From assembly GCF_029338195.1 (NCBI RefSeq), contig NZ_CP119779.1:2418001-2482000 (forward strand): a DNA stretch of 64,000 bases. Direction: 5' to 3'. Position numbers and translations under genes: made by a program. Positions within the stretch are counted from its first letter, which is position 1, and every line of letters starts with the position of its first letter. The stretch comes from Haloarcula litorea (GTDB lineage Archaea; Halobacteriota; Halobacteria; Halobacteriales; Haloarculaceae). The notes under the pieces are model-generated. The model did not search any database, had not been told where the DNA came from, and worked only from the letters and a program-made list of their open reading frames with translations. Positions 15,494 to 23,237 of this stretch are shown here, in pieces.

Positions 15494-15931
15494 TCACTCC
15501 TCGGCTTCCTCTTCGAGCTTCTCGTCGAGGAACTCGTGGGCCTCCTCCAGTATCTCGCGGGGGCCGTCCTGGGTGACGGTGTTGACGGCCTGCTCGTAGT
15601 CGCGCCACTGCAGGTCCCGGTGTTCGGTCGACAGTTCGGCCGACGCCTCGAAGGACCGGGCGATGAACAGGTGGACCGTCTTGTGGATGGTGTTGCCGTT
15701 CGCCTCGAACACGTAGTCGTAGTCTTCGCGGAAACCGTCCAAGAGCCGGAAGTCGTCGATCCCGGCCTCCTCTTTCACTTCGCGGATGGCGGTCTGCTGG
15801 AGTTCCTCCTGACCCTCGACGCCGCCCTTGGGAAACTCCCAGTCGCCGGGGCGGCTCTTGAGCAGCAGGTACTCCCGCCGGCCACGCGTATCGCGAAAGA
15901 GGATGGCTCCCGCGCTCGTGGCCTCTATCAT
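15494..15931 (-). CDS. Nudix hydrolase, Ap4A-type
   Basis: 145 residues. A full Nudix box runs from GGVEGQEELQQTA to REVKEEAGI (G-x5-E-x7-REVxEEAG) at about 36-58. The FPKGG before it and the overall length fit asymmetric diadenosine tetraphosphate hydrolases, which split alarmone-like dinucleotides. The C-terminus is an acidic coiled-coil-like tail (EILEEAHEFLDEKLEEEAEE). A GGAG stretch at about 15935-15938 lies immediately before the ATG, but an upstream cttaag box suggests a nearly leaderless transcript. Confidence 0.9.
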   Translation of the reverse strand: MIEATSAGAILFRDTRGRREYLLLKSRPGDWEFPKGGVEGQEELQQTAIREVKEEAGIDDFRLLDGFREDYDYVFEANGNTIHKTVHLFIARSFEASAELSTEHRDLQWRDYEQAVNTVTQDGPREILEEAHEFLDEKLEEEAEE

Positions 15932-16101
15932 TACTCCTTTTTACAACGGCGGGACTTAAGTGAATATCGGAGCACGCGGCAGGGCCGTCCCGCCGAGCGC
16001 TCCCTCACACGCCGAGGAGCCGGCCCCGTGACCCGGCCGGCGGGAGTGGTGGCGAGCGAAGCGGAGAGCCTTTTACTCCGCGCGGGCGACAACCCGACCA
16101 G

Positions 16102-16434
16102 ATGCCGTTCGTCACGACTCTCACCCTGACCAGTGGGGACCGACACCGCCTCGACGACGTCGTGGCGGACATCAAAGAGCGCGCCGAGCGCCGCGGCGTC
16201 GAACTGGAGGGGCCACAGCAGGAACCGGTCACGAAGCTCCGAGTTCCACAGTCCAAGACGCTTGGTCCCGACGGCGGCTCCTTCGAGCCGTGGAGCTACA
16301 CCGTCTACGAGCGGGTCCTCAACATCGTCGGCCACGACGAGTTCGCCCGCGAGGTGACCGCCGAACAGCTCCCGCCGGGCATCCGCGTCCAGGTCGAGGT
16401 CGAGCGCCGCACGCCGCCGGGGAGCGGGGCATAA
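16102..16434 (+). CDS. uS10-like ribosomal protein paralog
   Basis: 110 residues. TLTLTSGDRHRLDDVVADI, GPQQEPVTKLRVPQSK and SYTVYERVLNIVG match the S10 fold (the uS10/mL48 family), including the loop that contacts 16S rRNA in true S10. It is not next to tuf or the str operon, where haloarchaeal rps10 normally lies, so it is probably a paralog. A ccttttactcc box about 28 bases before the ATG gives a leaderless start. It is followed 24 bases on by an amidohydrolase gene and probably shares its transcript. Confidence 0.8.
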   Translation: MPFVTTLTLTSGDRHRLDDVVADIKERAERRGVELEGPQQEPVTKLRVPQSKTLGPDGGSFEPWSYTVYERVLNIVGHDEFAREVTAEQLPPGIRVQVEVERRTPPGSGA

Positions 16435-16458
16435 GTCCCCCCGGGTCCTTCGGCCGGT

Positions 16459-17727
16459 ATGGACGAGGCCCGACACGACCGACTCGTCGCGCTCCGCAGA
16501 GCCCTCCACAGCCACCCCGAGCCCGCGTGGTGCGAGTTCTACACGACCAGCCGCATCGTCGAGGAAGTCGAGCGGATCGGCGTCGACGACCTGCGCGTCG
16601 GCCCCGAGATCCTCGACGACGAGGCGCGGATGGCCGTCCCCGACGACGAGACGCTCGCGGACTGGCACGAACGCGCCCGCGAGGCCGGTGCCCGGGAGGA
16701 CGTGCTCGATCAGTGCGTCGGCGGACTCACGGGCGCGCTCGCGACGATCGAGCGCGGCGAGGGACCGACCGTCGCGCTGCGGGTCGACATCGACGCCCTC
16801 CCGATCACCGAGTCCGACGAGACGAGCCACGTCCCCGCCGACGCGGGCTTTCGCTCGGACAACGAGGGGTATATGCACGCCTGCGGCCACGACGCCCACG
16901 CGGCCATCGGCGTCGGCGTCCTCGAAGCCGTCGCCGAGAGCGACTTCGCGGGGACGTTCCACGTCCTGTTCCAGCCCGCCGAGGAGGTCATCGGCGGGGG
17001 GAAGGCCGTCGCCGAGAGCGGCGTGCTGGACGACGTGGACCGCCTCTACGCCGTCCACGTCGGGCTGGACCACCCGACCGGCGAGGTGGTCGCCGGCGTC
17101 GGGGGGTTCCTCTCCGTGCGGCAGTTCGAGGTGACGTTCACCGGCGAGACGGCCCACGCCGGCGGCCACCCCGCGCAGGGCCGAGACGCCGTCCAGGCGC
17201 TGGCGACCGCGGTCCAGAACATGCACGCCATCCGCCGGCACGGCGACGGCGACACGCGGGTCAACGCCGGCGTCGTCGAGGGCGGGACCGCGACCAACAT
17301 CGTCCCCGAGTCCGCCCGCATCGAGGGGGAGGTCCGGGGCGAGACGACCCACCTCAAGGAGTACATGAGCGACCGCGTCGACACCGTCGTCCACAGCGCC
17401 GCCGAGATGCACGACTGCGAGGCCGAGATCCGGACGACCGCGGAGGCCCCGAGCGCCGAGAGCGACGACGAACTCGCCGAGTACGTCTACGAGGCCGCCG
17501 GCGGGACGACCGGCGTCACGTCGCGACTGCGGACCGACGAACTCGGCGGCAGCGAAGACGCCACCTACCTGATGGCCCGCGTCCAGGAGCGCGGCGGGCT
17601 GGCCTGCTACGTGGGCGTCGGCACCGACCACCCCGGCGGTCACCACACGCCGACGTTCGACGTGGACGAGCGGACCCTCGCCGTCGGCGTCGACACCCTG
17701 GCGGGGGCCGTCGACCGCTGCTGGTAG
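16459..17727 (+). CDS. M20 family amidohydrolase
   Basis: 422 residues. This is a metallopeptidase of the M20D group: RRALHSHPEPAW at the N-terminus, HACGHDAHAA with metal ligands near 138-145, the catalytic EE in FQPAEEVIGGG, and GGHHTPTFDVDE at the C-terminal side. The inserted lid domain (FEVTFTGETAHAGGHP ...) is present. Such enzymes cut N-acyl or aminobenzoyl-amino acid bonds. The subgroup resembles AbgA-type hydrolases, but the substrate cannot be told. ATG at 16459. The next gene, a pilin, is convergent and its stop begins right after this one. Confidence 0.9.
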   Translation: MDEARHDRLVALRRALHSHPEPAWCEFYTTSRIVEEVERIGVDDLRVGPEILDDEARMAVPDDETLADWHERAREAGAREDVLDQCVGGLTGALATIERGEGPTVALRVDIDALPITESDETSHVPADAGFRSDNEGYMHACGHDAHAAIGVGVLEAVAESDFAGTFHVLFQPAEEVIGGGKAVAESGVLDDVDRLYAVHVGLDHPTGEVVAGVGGFLSVRQFEVTFTGETAHAGGHPAQGRDAVQALATAVQNMHAIRRHGDGDTRVNAGVVEGGTATNIVPESARIEGEVRGETTHLKEYMSDRVDTVVHSAAEMHDCEAEIRTTAEAPSAESDDELAEYVYEAAGGTTGVTSRLRTDELGGSEDATYLMARVQERGGLACYVGVGTDHPGGHHTPTFDVDERTLAVGVDTLAGAVDRCW

Positions 17728-18213
17728 TCAGCCCCGGGGGCCGGTCCAACTCGATAGCGTGACCGTCCGCCGATCGTTGGGCGCGTGCCACACGACGGCG
17801 ACGGTCGCTCCGCTCAGATCGAGGTCCGAGACGCCGATCGGCGTCGCCCCGGTGACGGTCACGCCGTGGCCGGCGGCGACGGCCGCGCTCGCGCCGAGTG
17901 AGCCGAACTGCTCGAACGGGTACCGACCGTTCGGGTCCCCCGCCGCCGTCGCGTCGCGTACGACCACCGACAGCCGCCCCGCCGTCACGGTGTCGCCGCT
18001 TGCGTGCGTGATCGCCAGCGCGTCGGCCCCGCTCGCGTCGTAGTCGAAGTCGAACGCCGCCTGTGGCGTGGCCCGCTCGCGCGCGTCCTCGCCGAGGCCG
18101 AACAGGACCGTCGCCGTCGTCGCCGCGAGCAGCATCGTGATCCCGATCAGCAGGACGACGCCGACGACCGGCGACAGCCCTCGCTGCCCGGGCAGGTGGC
18201 TCTGTCCCTGCAT
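17728..18213 (-). CDS. type IV pilin-like protein
   Basis: 161 residues. RGLSPVVGVVLLIGIT near the N-terminus is the class III signal and hydrophobic helix of archaeal pilins (DUF1628), cut by PibD after the Gly. The rest is a beta-rich head. The ATG at 18211-18213 gives the normal short leader; an upstream GTG (18268-18270) would add 19 residues. An rc tttata box lies at about 18320-18325, so the leader may be long. It stands alone, away from any pilus assembly genes in the window. Confidence 0.85.
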   Translation of the reverse strand: MQGQSHLPGQRGLSPVVGVVLLIGITMLLAATTATVLFGLGEDARERATPQAAFDFDYDASGADALAITHASGDTVTAGRLSVVVRDATAAGDPNGRYPFEQFGSLGASAAVAAGHGVTVTGATPIGVSDLDLSGATVAVVWHAPNDRRTVTLSSWTGPRG

Positions 18214-18385
18214 CGTTTCCCCCACACCCCGCACTCGCGGCTCCCGTCGATCCGCCCGACCCCTCGTCACGCCCCCGCGTGCGGCGCGTCTACCATAACA
18301 CTCTGTCAGTATCCGGTATAAACGTTTGTACCGATTGACAACAAGGTGGACGGCGAGTCGTTCACGACGAGCAGCGCCGAACCGC

Positions 18386-19759
18386 TCAGTACTTGGCGTC
18401 CGCCCCGGTGACCTCGTAGACGTCGTCCATGATGGCGTCGCGCTCGTCCTGCCACCGGCCGAACTCCGCGGGGTCCTCGGGGTAGTCCTCGTAGTGGTCG
18501 AGCAGGCGGTCGGCCAGGTTCTTCGTCTGGTAGAGGTCGTAGATCGTGCCCCAGTGGCCGACGCTCTTGACGGCCGTCTTGATCTTCAGGCCCAGCCCCA
18601 CGTCCGTCGAGCCGGAGTACAGCGCCTCGGCGAGGTTCGTCGCCGGCAGCGCGGCCAGCAGCCCCATCAGGTCGTCGACGTCGTAGGCCGTCGTGAAGAT
18701 GTTGTAGACGTCCAGGGCGGCGTAGCGAGCGCCGAAGTGGTCCATCACGTTGACGTTGTACTCCCAGAGCGCGGCCTCGTCGTCCGCGCGCCCGTCCTCG
18801 ATGGCCTCGATGGCCTGCTCGGCGGCGTACTTGCCGGCGTAGGCCGCCCCGGCGATGCCGCCGCCGGTGGTGGGGTTGACGTGGCCCGCCGCGTCGCCGA
18901 CGGCCAGGTAGCCCGGTGCGACCGCCGAGTCGTAGGGTCGGCGGGTCGGCAGCGCCGCGCCGAGCTTGTCCGTGACGTCAGCGCCGTCGAACTCCTCGCG
19001 ACCCTGGAGGTCGGCCTTCAGGTCGTCGACCAGCTCCATCGGCTCCTCGTTCATCTGGAAGCCCAGGCCGGCGTTGATCTCCGTGTCGGTCCGCGGGAAG
19101 TACCAGAGGTAGCCCGCCGACCGGTCGGTGGGCTTGAACACGAGGGCGTCGTCCCACTCGACCGGCTCCTCGACCTCGATGATCTCCCGGTAGGCCGAGC
19201 AGAACTGCGAGTACTGGACGTTGGTGTCGAAGGTGCTCCCGTCGAAGTCGACCTTGTCCTGCAGGAGCGACAGCGCCCCGGCGGCGTCGACGACCAGTTC
19301 GGACTCGTAGGTGACCGGCTCGCCCTTCCGCGTCGCATCGACGCCGGTCACGGTGCCGTCGTCGGCCTGTCGCACGTTCTGGACGACCGTGTCGTAGTGG
19401 AACTCCGCGCCGGCGTCTTCCGCCCCCTCGATGAGACAGCGGCCGTACTCCCAGCGGTCGATGACGGCGAGTTCGCCGGGCACCGGGATCTCGAGGACGG
19501 TGTCCTCCTGGGGGATCTCGAAGCGGCCGTGGTCGACGCCGGTGTTGGTGAACGCCGGCTCCAGCTGGGACTTCGGGATGGCCTCGGGGAAGTCGCTGGC
19601 CCCCTTCAGCGCGTCTCCGCAGGCGATGTGGCCCGCCTCCTCCGCGTCTTTCCGCTCGACGACGACGACGTCGTAGCCGGCGTCGGCCAGCGTCGCCGCG
19701 GCGTAACAGCCCGACGTGCCCGCCCCGACGACGGTCACGTCGTACTCGCGTGTGGTCAT
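18386..19759 (-). CDS. geranylgeranyl reductase family FAD protein
   Basis: 457 residues. An FAD-binding GxGxxG (VVGAGTSGCYAA) lies at 10-21 and the second FAD segment [20 protein letters not shown] at about 300. The C-terminal domain with its conserved Trp/Tyr region matches geranylgeranyl reductases, which saturate the isoprenoid chains of archaeal membrane lipids (digeranylgeranyl glycerophospholipid). These enzymes need an electron donor, and a ferredoxin gene lies divergent at 19862. ATG at 19757-19759, with a gattttctc box about 28 bases before it. The open frame upstream is rejected because it would run through the shared promoter region. Confidence 0.9.
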   Translation of the reverse strand: MTTREYDVTVVGAGTSGCYAAATLADAGYDVVVVERKDAEEAGHIACGDALKGASDFPEAIPKSQLEPAFTNTGVDHGRFEIPQEDTVLEIPVPGELAVIDRWEYGRCLIEGAEDAGAEFHYDTVVQNVRQADDGTVTGVDATRKGEPVTYESELVVDAAGALSLLQDKVDFDGSTFDTNVQYSQFCSAYREIIEVEEPVEWDDALVFKPTDRSAGYLWYFPRTDTEINAGLGFQMNEEPMELVDDLKADLQGREEFDGADVTDKLGAALPTRRPYDSAVAPGYLAVGDAAGHVNPTTGGGIAGAAYAGKYAAEQAIEAIEDGRADDEAALWEYNVNVMDHFGARYAALDVYNIFTTAYDVDDLMGLLAALPATNLAEALYSGSTDVGLGLKIKTAVKSVGHWGTIYDLYQTKNLADRLLDHYEDYPEDPAEFGRWQDERDAIMDDVYEVTGADAKY

Positions 19760-19783
19760 GCTCGCCCGTCCTAACCCCAGAGA

Positions 19784-19861
19784 GAAAATCGTTCCGACTG
19801 CCGGAACGCGGGGTCGCGACGGGAATAAAGAGTTTTGCCGGGGGGTTCCGAACGCGGGGGT
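19784..19861. promoter_or_regulatory. divergent promoter region with GTTCCG dyads
   Basis: Shared gap between the geranylgeranyl reductase (minus) and ferredoxin (plus) genes. It contains a perfect dyad GTTCCG-ACTGC-CGGAAC at 19791-19807 and a compact GTTCCGAAC palindrome at 19845-19853, next to the ferredoxin start. A TATA-like aataaagag lies at 19822-19830 on the plus side and gattttct on the minus side near 19784-19791. The repeated motif suits one regulator controlling both genes. That is inferred from sequence only. Confidence 0.45.
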
Positions 19862-20185
19862 ATGACCGACTACACCGTCGAGTTCGTCGGGACGGGCGAG
19901 ACGATCACCGTCTCCGACAAGGACACGATCCTGTCGCGGTGCATCGAGGAGGGCATCGCCCAGGAGTACTCCTGTCGGGTGGGGATGTGTCTCGCCTGCT
20001 CGGCCGAGATCGTCGAGGGCGAGGTCGTCCAGCCGGCCGCTCGCGGACTCACCGAACGGGAGCGGGAGGAGTACGCCCTGACGTGTATGGCCCGCCCGGC
20101 GTCGGACCTGCGGCTCGACCGCGGCGAGTACCCCCCGAGCATCGAGTCGGAGGGCCGGGGCGATCCCGCCGCGGCGGACGACTGA
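19862..20185 (+). CDS. 2Fe-2S ferredoxin, plant type
   Basis: 107 residues. The CxxxxCxxC...C ligand set of plant-type ferredoxins is visible in YSCRVGMCLACSAEI, with the last Cys in LTCMARP. The beta-grasp part before it (YTVEFVGTGETITVSDKDTI) and the short length fit an electron carrier. It is divergent from the lipid-reductase gene, whose product needs reduced ferredoxin, so it could be the donor; this is inferred. The acidic C-terminal tail is disordered. ATG at 19862; an earlier ATG at 19835 is next to the TATA-like box and is not preferred. Confidence 0.92.
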   Translation: MTDYTVEFVGTGETITVSDKDTILSRCIEEGIAQEYSCRVGMCLACSAEIVEGEVVQPAARGLTEREREEYALTCMARPASDLRLDRGEYPPSIESEGRGDPAAADD

Positions 20186-20356
20186 CCGGCGATCCGCTCC
20201 CGAGAGCGGCGTAATTTTCCGCTCGAGGGACTGGCCGCCGCGAACGAGCCCGCAGCGACCGCCATCGGGCCGAAGGGCAGACCATATATGTCGGTGGGTC
20301 CTATATGGGGTGACGACAGCGTCAGCGGAGGGCCGTCGACGACACACTTCCCAACC

Positions 20357-20959
20357 ATGACCAGCCGTGTATACAGACTCCACTCGACACTCGAACTGCC
20401 ACTGGAAGACGCGTACGACTTCTTCGAAGACCCCGACCTCCCACCCGAGATCGCTGACGTGGACATCACCCGCCGGAACAACACGCTCATCGTCAGCGCC
20501 GTCGCCGAGGACGACAGCATCAGCAAGTACACCCCGACAGCCCAACTGAAGGCCAGCGTCACGGAGAACCGGGTGTACGAGGAGGACCCCGACGAGATGG
20601 GGCCGCCCGGTGCGGCCAGCGTCGGATCGTCGGGCGGTGGCCCGCAGTGGGGCGCGCTCGAAGAGGAAGAGGAGGAGATCGAGTCAGAACTCGTCGAGTA
20701 CGCCTGCTTCAAGGGCGACCGCGAGACCGTCCTCCAGAACACCGCCCTCCAGTACGAGATGTTCGAGGTGCTCTGCGAGGTCGCGAAGATCGCCGAGAAG
20801 GGGACGCTGACCGCCATCGCCTCCGTCGACGAGTCCCTCGAGGCCGTCCGCATCGTCGACGGCGAGGAACGGCCCGCCTCCATCAACGTCGTCGAGGACC
20901 CCGCCGACGAGGACGAGGAAGACGGCGTCAACTGGCGCGACAACGAGTTCATCAGCTGA
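20357..20959 (+). CDS. conserved haloarchaeal protein, DUF7110-like
   Basis: 200 residues. TSRVYRLHSTLELPLEDAYDFFEDPDLPPEI and YTPTAQLKASVTENRVYEE form an N-terminal domain. A Gly/Glu-rich linker and a C-terminal domain (ACFKGDRETVLQNTALQYEMF) follow. The match to DUF7110 is from memory and moderate. No catalytic motif is visible. The ATG at 20357 is preferred over one at 20288, because the catatatg box at about 20283-20290 looks like the promoter. Confidence 0.68.
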   Translation: MTSRVYRLHSTLELPLEDAYDFFEDPDLPPEIADVDITRRNNTLIVSAVAEDDSISKYTPTAQLKASVTENRVYEEDPDEMGPPGAASVGSSGGGPQWGALEEEEEEIESELVEYACFKGDRETVLQNTALQYEMFEVLCEVAKIAEKGTLTAIASVDESLEAVRIVDGEERPASINVVEDPADEDEEDGVNWRDNEFIS

Positions 20960-20989
20960 ACCCCGCCGCCACCGCTTCTCCGCGCAGTC

Positions 20990-21595
20990 TCAGACGGTCA
21001 GTTCACCGCCGGCGACCCGATCGGCCAGTTCCAGCGTCACCGTCGCCTCGACGTAGGCGGCGACGAGTATCAGCACCGCGGCGACGGCGACCAGCCACCC
21101 GGCCTCCCGGAGGTCCCGCCGCGTCACGAGTTCCTCCTCCAGCCCTCTGAGGTATCGGACCGTCAAGCGGGCGAACCGGAGGCCGACGGCCGCGACGACC
21201 AGCAGCGCCGGGATCTCGATGACCCCGTGAGGGACCAGCAGCGCCAGTACCACCACCGGCGACAGCTCCTGAACCGCCAGCGCCACGACGACGCCGATCA
21301 GCAGGCCGTTCAGGACGAGGCCGAAGACCGTGACGATGCCGATCGACACCGCGCCGAGCAGCATCACCAGCATCGCGCGGAGGTTGTTGACCGCGATGGA
21401 GACGGTGGTGAGCCGGTCCGGGAAGAAGGGGTTCGAGCCGCCCGCCTCGGGCGTCGGGAGCGACTCGATCGGGATCGCGCTCCCCAGCAGGAAGCCGGCG
21501 AGCGTACTCGCGCCGAACACCAGGGCGGCGACGGGGACGTAGAGGGCGAGCCACCGCCGGCAGACGGTCGCCGCGGCGGCGAGTCGGTCGTGCAT
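20990..21595 (-). CDS. SpoIIM/DUF95 family membrane protein
   Basis: 201 residues. Five to six helices carry the SpoIIM signature: FLLGS near the first helix, FFPDRLTTVSIAVNNLRAML (the NN pair before the second helix), FGLVLNGLLIG and VVLALLVPHGVIEIPALL with the conserved PHG(V)xE block. In bacteria SpoIIM takes part in spore engulfment. Archaeal members exist without sporulation, and their role is not known; contribution to envelope or membrane processes is inferred. It is convergent with the DUF7110-like gene. Confidence 0.9.
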   Translation of the reverse strand: MHDRLAAAATVCRRWLALYVPVAALVFGASTLAGFLLGSAIPIESLPTPEAGGSNPFFPDRLTTVSIAVNNLRAMLVMLLGAVSIGIVTVFGLVLNGLLIGVVVALAVQELSPVVVLALLVPHGVIEIPALLVVAAVGLRFARLTVRYLRGLEEELVTRRDLREAGWLVAVAAVLILVAAYVEATVTLELADRVAGGELTV

Positions 21596-21728
21596 CGTTC
21601 ACCACGAGGGCCGAGACCGTGAAAAAGGGTGCCGACCGGTCGCCGACGGGGCGGTGTGTGCGATCCTCTCCCAAACCTGTCGACTGTCCAAAAAGTACTT
21701 ACAACAGCTAATTATATCTCATTACACG

Positions 21729-22700
21729 ATGTCCGACGAGTTCCCCGACTACCTCGACGTCGACTACACCGACGGCGAGGGCGAAGAGCCCGAGGAGTAC
21801 CCCACGGTCAACCACAAGATCGAGAAGGCCATCGAGGTCACGAAGCAGGGCCTCGAAGAGTACGAGAACCCGGTCGTGATGTGGACCGGCGGCAAGGACT
21901 CGACGCTGACGCTGTACTTCGTCAAGGAGGTCGCCGACCGGTTCGACCTGGAGGTCCCGCCGGTCGTGTTCATCGACCACTACCAGCACTTCGACGAGCT
22001 CATCGACTTCACGAAACACTGGGCCGACGAGTGGGACCTCGACGTCATCTGGGCGCGCAACGAGGACGTCGGCGACGTCGTCGACGAGCAGGGGCTCGAA
22101 CCCGGCGACGAGATCGCCATCGACGACCTCTCGGAGCACAACCAGCACCACGTCCGCAACATCCTCGAGTACGAGGAGGACACCTTCCCGTTCCTCCTCG
22201 ATACGTACGTCGGCAACCACCTCCTGAAGACGGTGGCGCTCAACGACGCCATCGAGGAGTACGACGTCGACGGCATCCTCTCGGGGATCCGCTGGGACGA
22301 GCAGGAGTCCCGCGCCGACGAGACGTTCTTCTCGCCGCGCCACGACCCCGACATCTACCCGCCCCACGACCGCATCCAGCCGATCCTCCAGTTCAAGGAG
22401 GCCGACGTCTGGGAGGCGTTCTGGAACTTCGTCGTCCCGGACACCGTCGAGGGCTACCCCGACGAGGGCTACGTCCCGCAGGGGCAGGACGACCTGCCCG
22501 AGGGCATCGAGAAGGAGGACGTGCCCGTCTCGCCGAAGTACTTCGCCGGGTTCCGCTCGCTGGGCAGCGAGGTCTCGACGGACAAGTCCGCCGAGGAGCC
22601 CGCCTGGCTGCAGGACATGGAGAACACGACCGAGCGCGCCGGCCGCGCCCAGGACAAGGAGGACCTGATGGAGCGCCTGCGCGACCTCGGCTATATGTGA
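21729..22700 (+). CDS. PAPS reductase/ATP pyrophosphatase family protein
   Basis: 323 residues. VVMWTGGKDSTLTL near the N-terminal third is the PP-loop of adenosine-phosphosulfate reductase and ATP-sulfurylase-type proteins, which bind a nucleotide for AMP or sulfur transfer. The R-W-D segment ILSGIRWDEQESR and the later FSPRHDPDIYPPHDRIQPIL (His/Asp-rich) fit the same superfamily. There is no C-terminal Cys-motif (ECGLH) of true PAPS reductases, so assimilation of sulfate is not certain. TATA-like aaaagtacttacaac lies 30 bases before the ATG. No other sulfate-assimilation gene is nearby. Confidence 0.87.
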   Translation: MSDEFPDYLDVDYTDGEGEEPEEYPTVNHKIEKAIEVTKQGLEEYENPVVMWTGGKDSTLTLYFVKEVADRFDLEVPPVVFIDHYQHFDELIDFTKHWADEWDLDVIWARNEDVGDVVDEQGLEPGDEIAIDDLSEHNQHHVRNILEYEEDTFPFLLDTYVGNHLLKTVALNDAIEEYDVDGILSGIRWDEQESRADETFFSPRHDPDIYPPHDRIQPILQFKEADVWEAFWNFVVPDTVEGYPDEGYVPQGQDDLPEGIEKEDVPVSPKYFAGFRSLGSEVSTDKSAEEPAWLQDMENTTERAGRAQDKEDLMERLRDLGYM

Positions 22701-22736
22701 TCGCCGACGGCTGACACGCCTCCACTCTTCCCTTTC

Positions 22737-23237
22737 TCACCGCTCGCTCAGCGACAGCGCCACGGCCAGGCAGAGCGCGGCGACGACCAGTAGCACCGGC
22801 GCGGTGACGGGCCGCCGGCCGACCTGGACCTGGTAGGCCAGGTAGCCGACGGTCGCCGTCGCGGTGCCCACGAGCGTCGTCGCCCCGGCGTGGACGAGTT
22901 CGAGCCGCCGGCTGTCGGCGTCCGCGCCCAGTTGCACGCCGAGGTCGACCGCGGTCCCGCCCACGTCCCACGCGACGAGGGCCGCGACTCCGGCGGCCAG
23001 CGCCAGCCAGGCCGGCGTGCCCGCGACGCCGGCCGCGAGGACGCCGACGGTCTGGACCGCGGCCCCGACGGTCACCGCCCGCCGGGACCCGACCACGACG
23101 CCGACAGCGAGCGTACAGACGCCGCCGAGCGTACAGGCGAGCGCGAGCCAGCCGTAGGCACCGGCCAGCCCGACGGGGACCAGTCCCGCCACCACCGAGA
23201 GCGCGAGGCTGGTGCGCGGCGGCGCGTAGCGAGTCAC
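22737..23237 (-). CDS. conserved membrane protein, DUF7519-like
   Basis: 166 residues from a GTG at 23235-23237 that overlaps the stop of the upstream DUF58 gene (GTGA). About five hydrophobic helices with short loops. It matches, from memory, the membrane protein (DUF7519) that follows DUF58 genes in haloarchaea. It is the last gene of the DUF4129-DUF58 cluster. Function is not known. Confidence 0.68.
   Translation of the reverse strand: MTRYAPPRTSLALSVVAGLVPVGLAGAYGWLALACTLGGVCTLAVGVVVGSRRAVTVGAAVQTVGVLAAGVAGTPAWLALAAGVAALVAWDVGGTAVDLGVQLGADADSRRLELVHAGATTLVGTATATVGYLAYQVQVGRRPVTAPVLLVVAALCLAVALSLSER

Noticed and set aside
19760-20545. Upstream extension of the geranylgeranyl reductase frame
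   Set aside because: It covers the ferredoxin gene in antisense and the FAD motif would lie far from the N-terminus.
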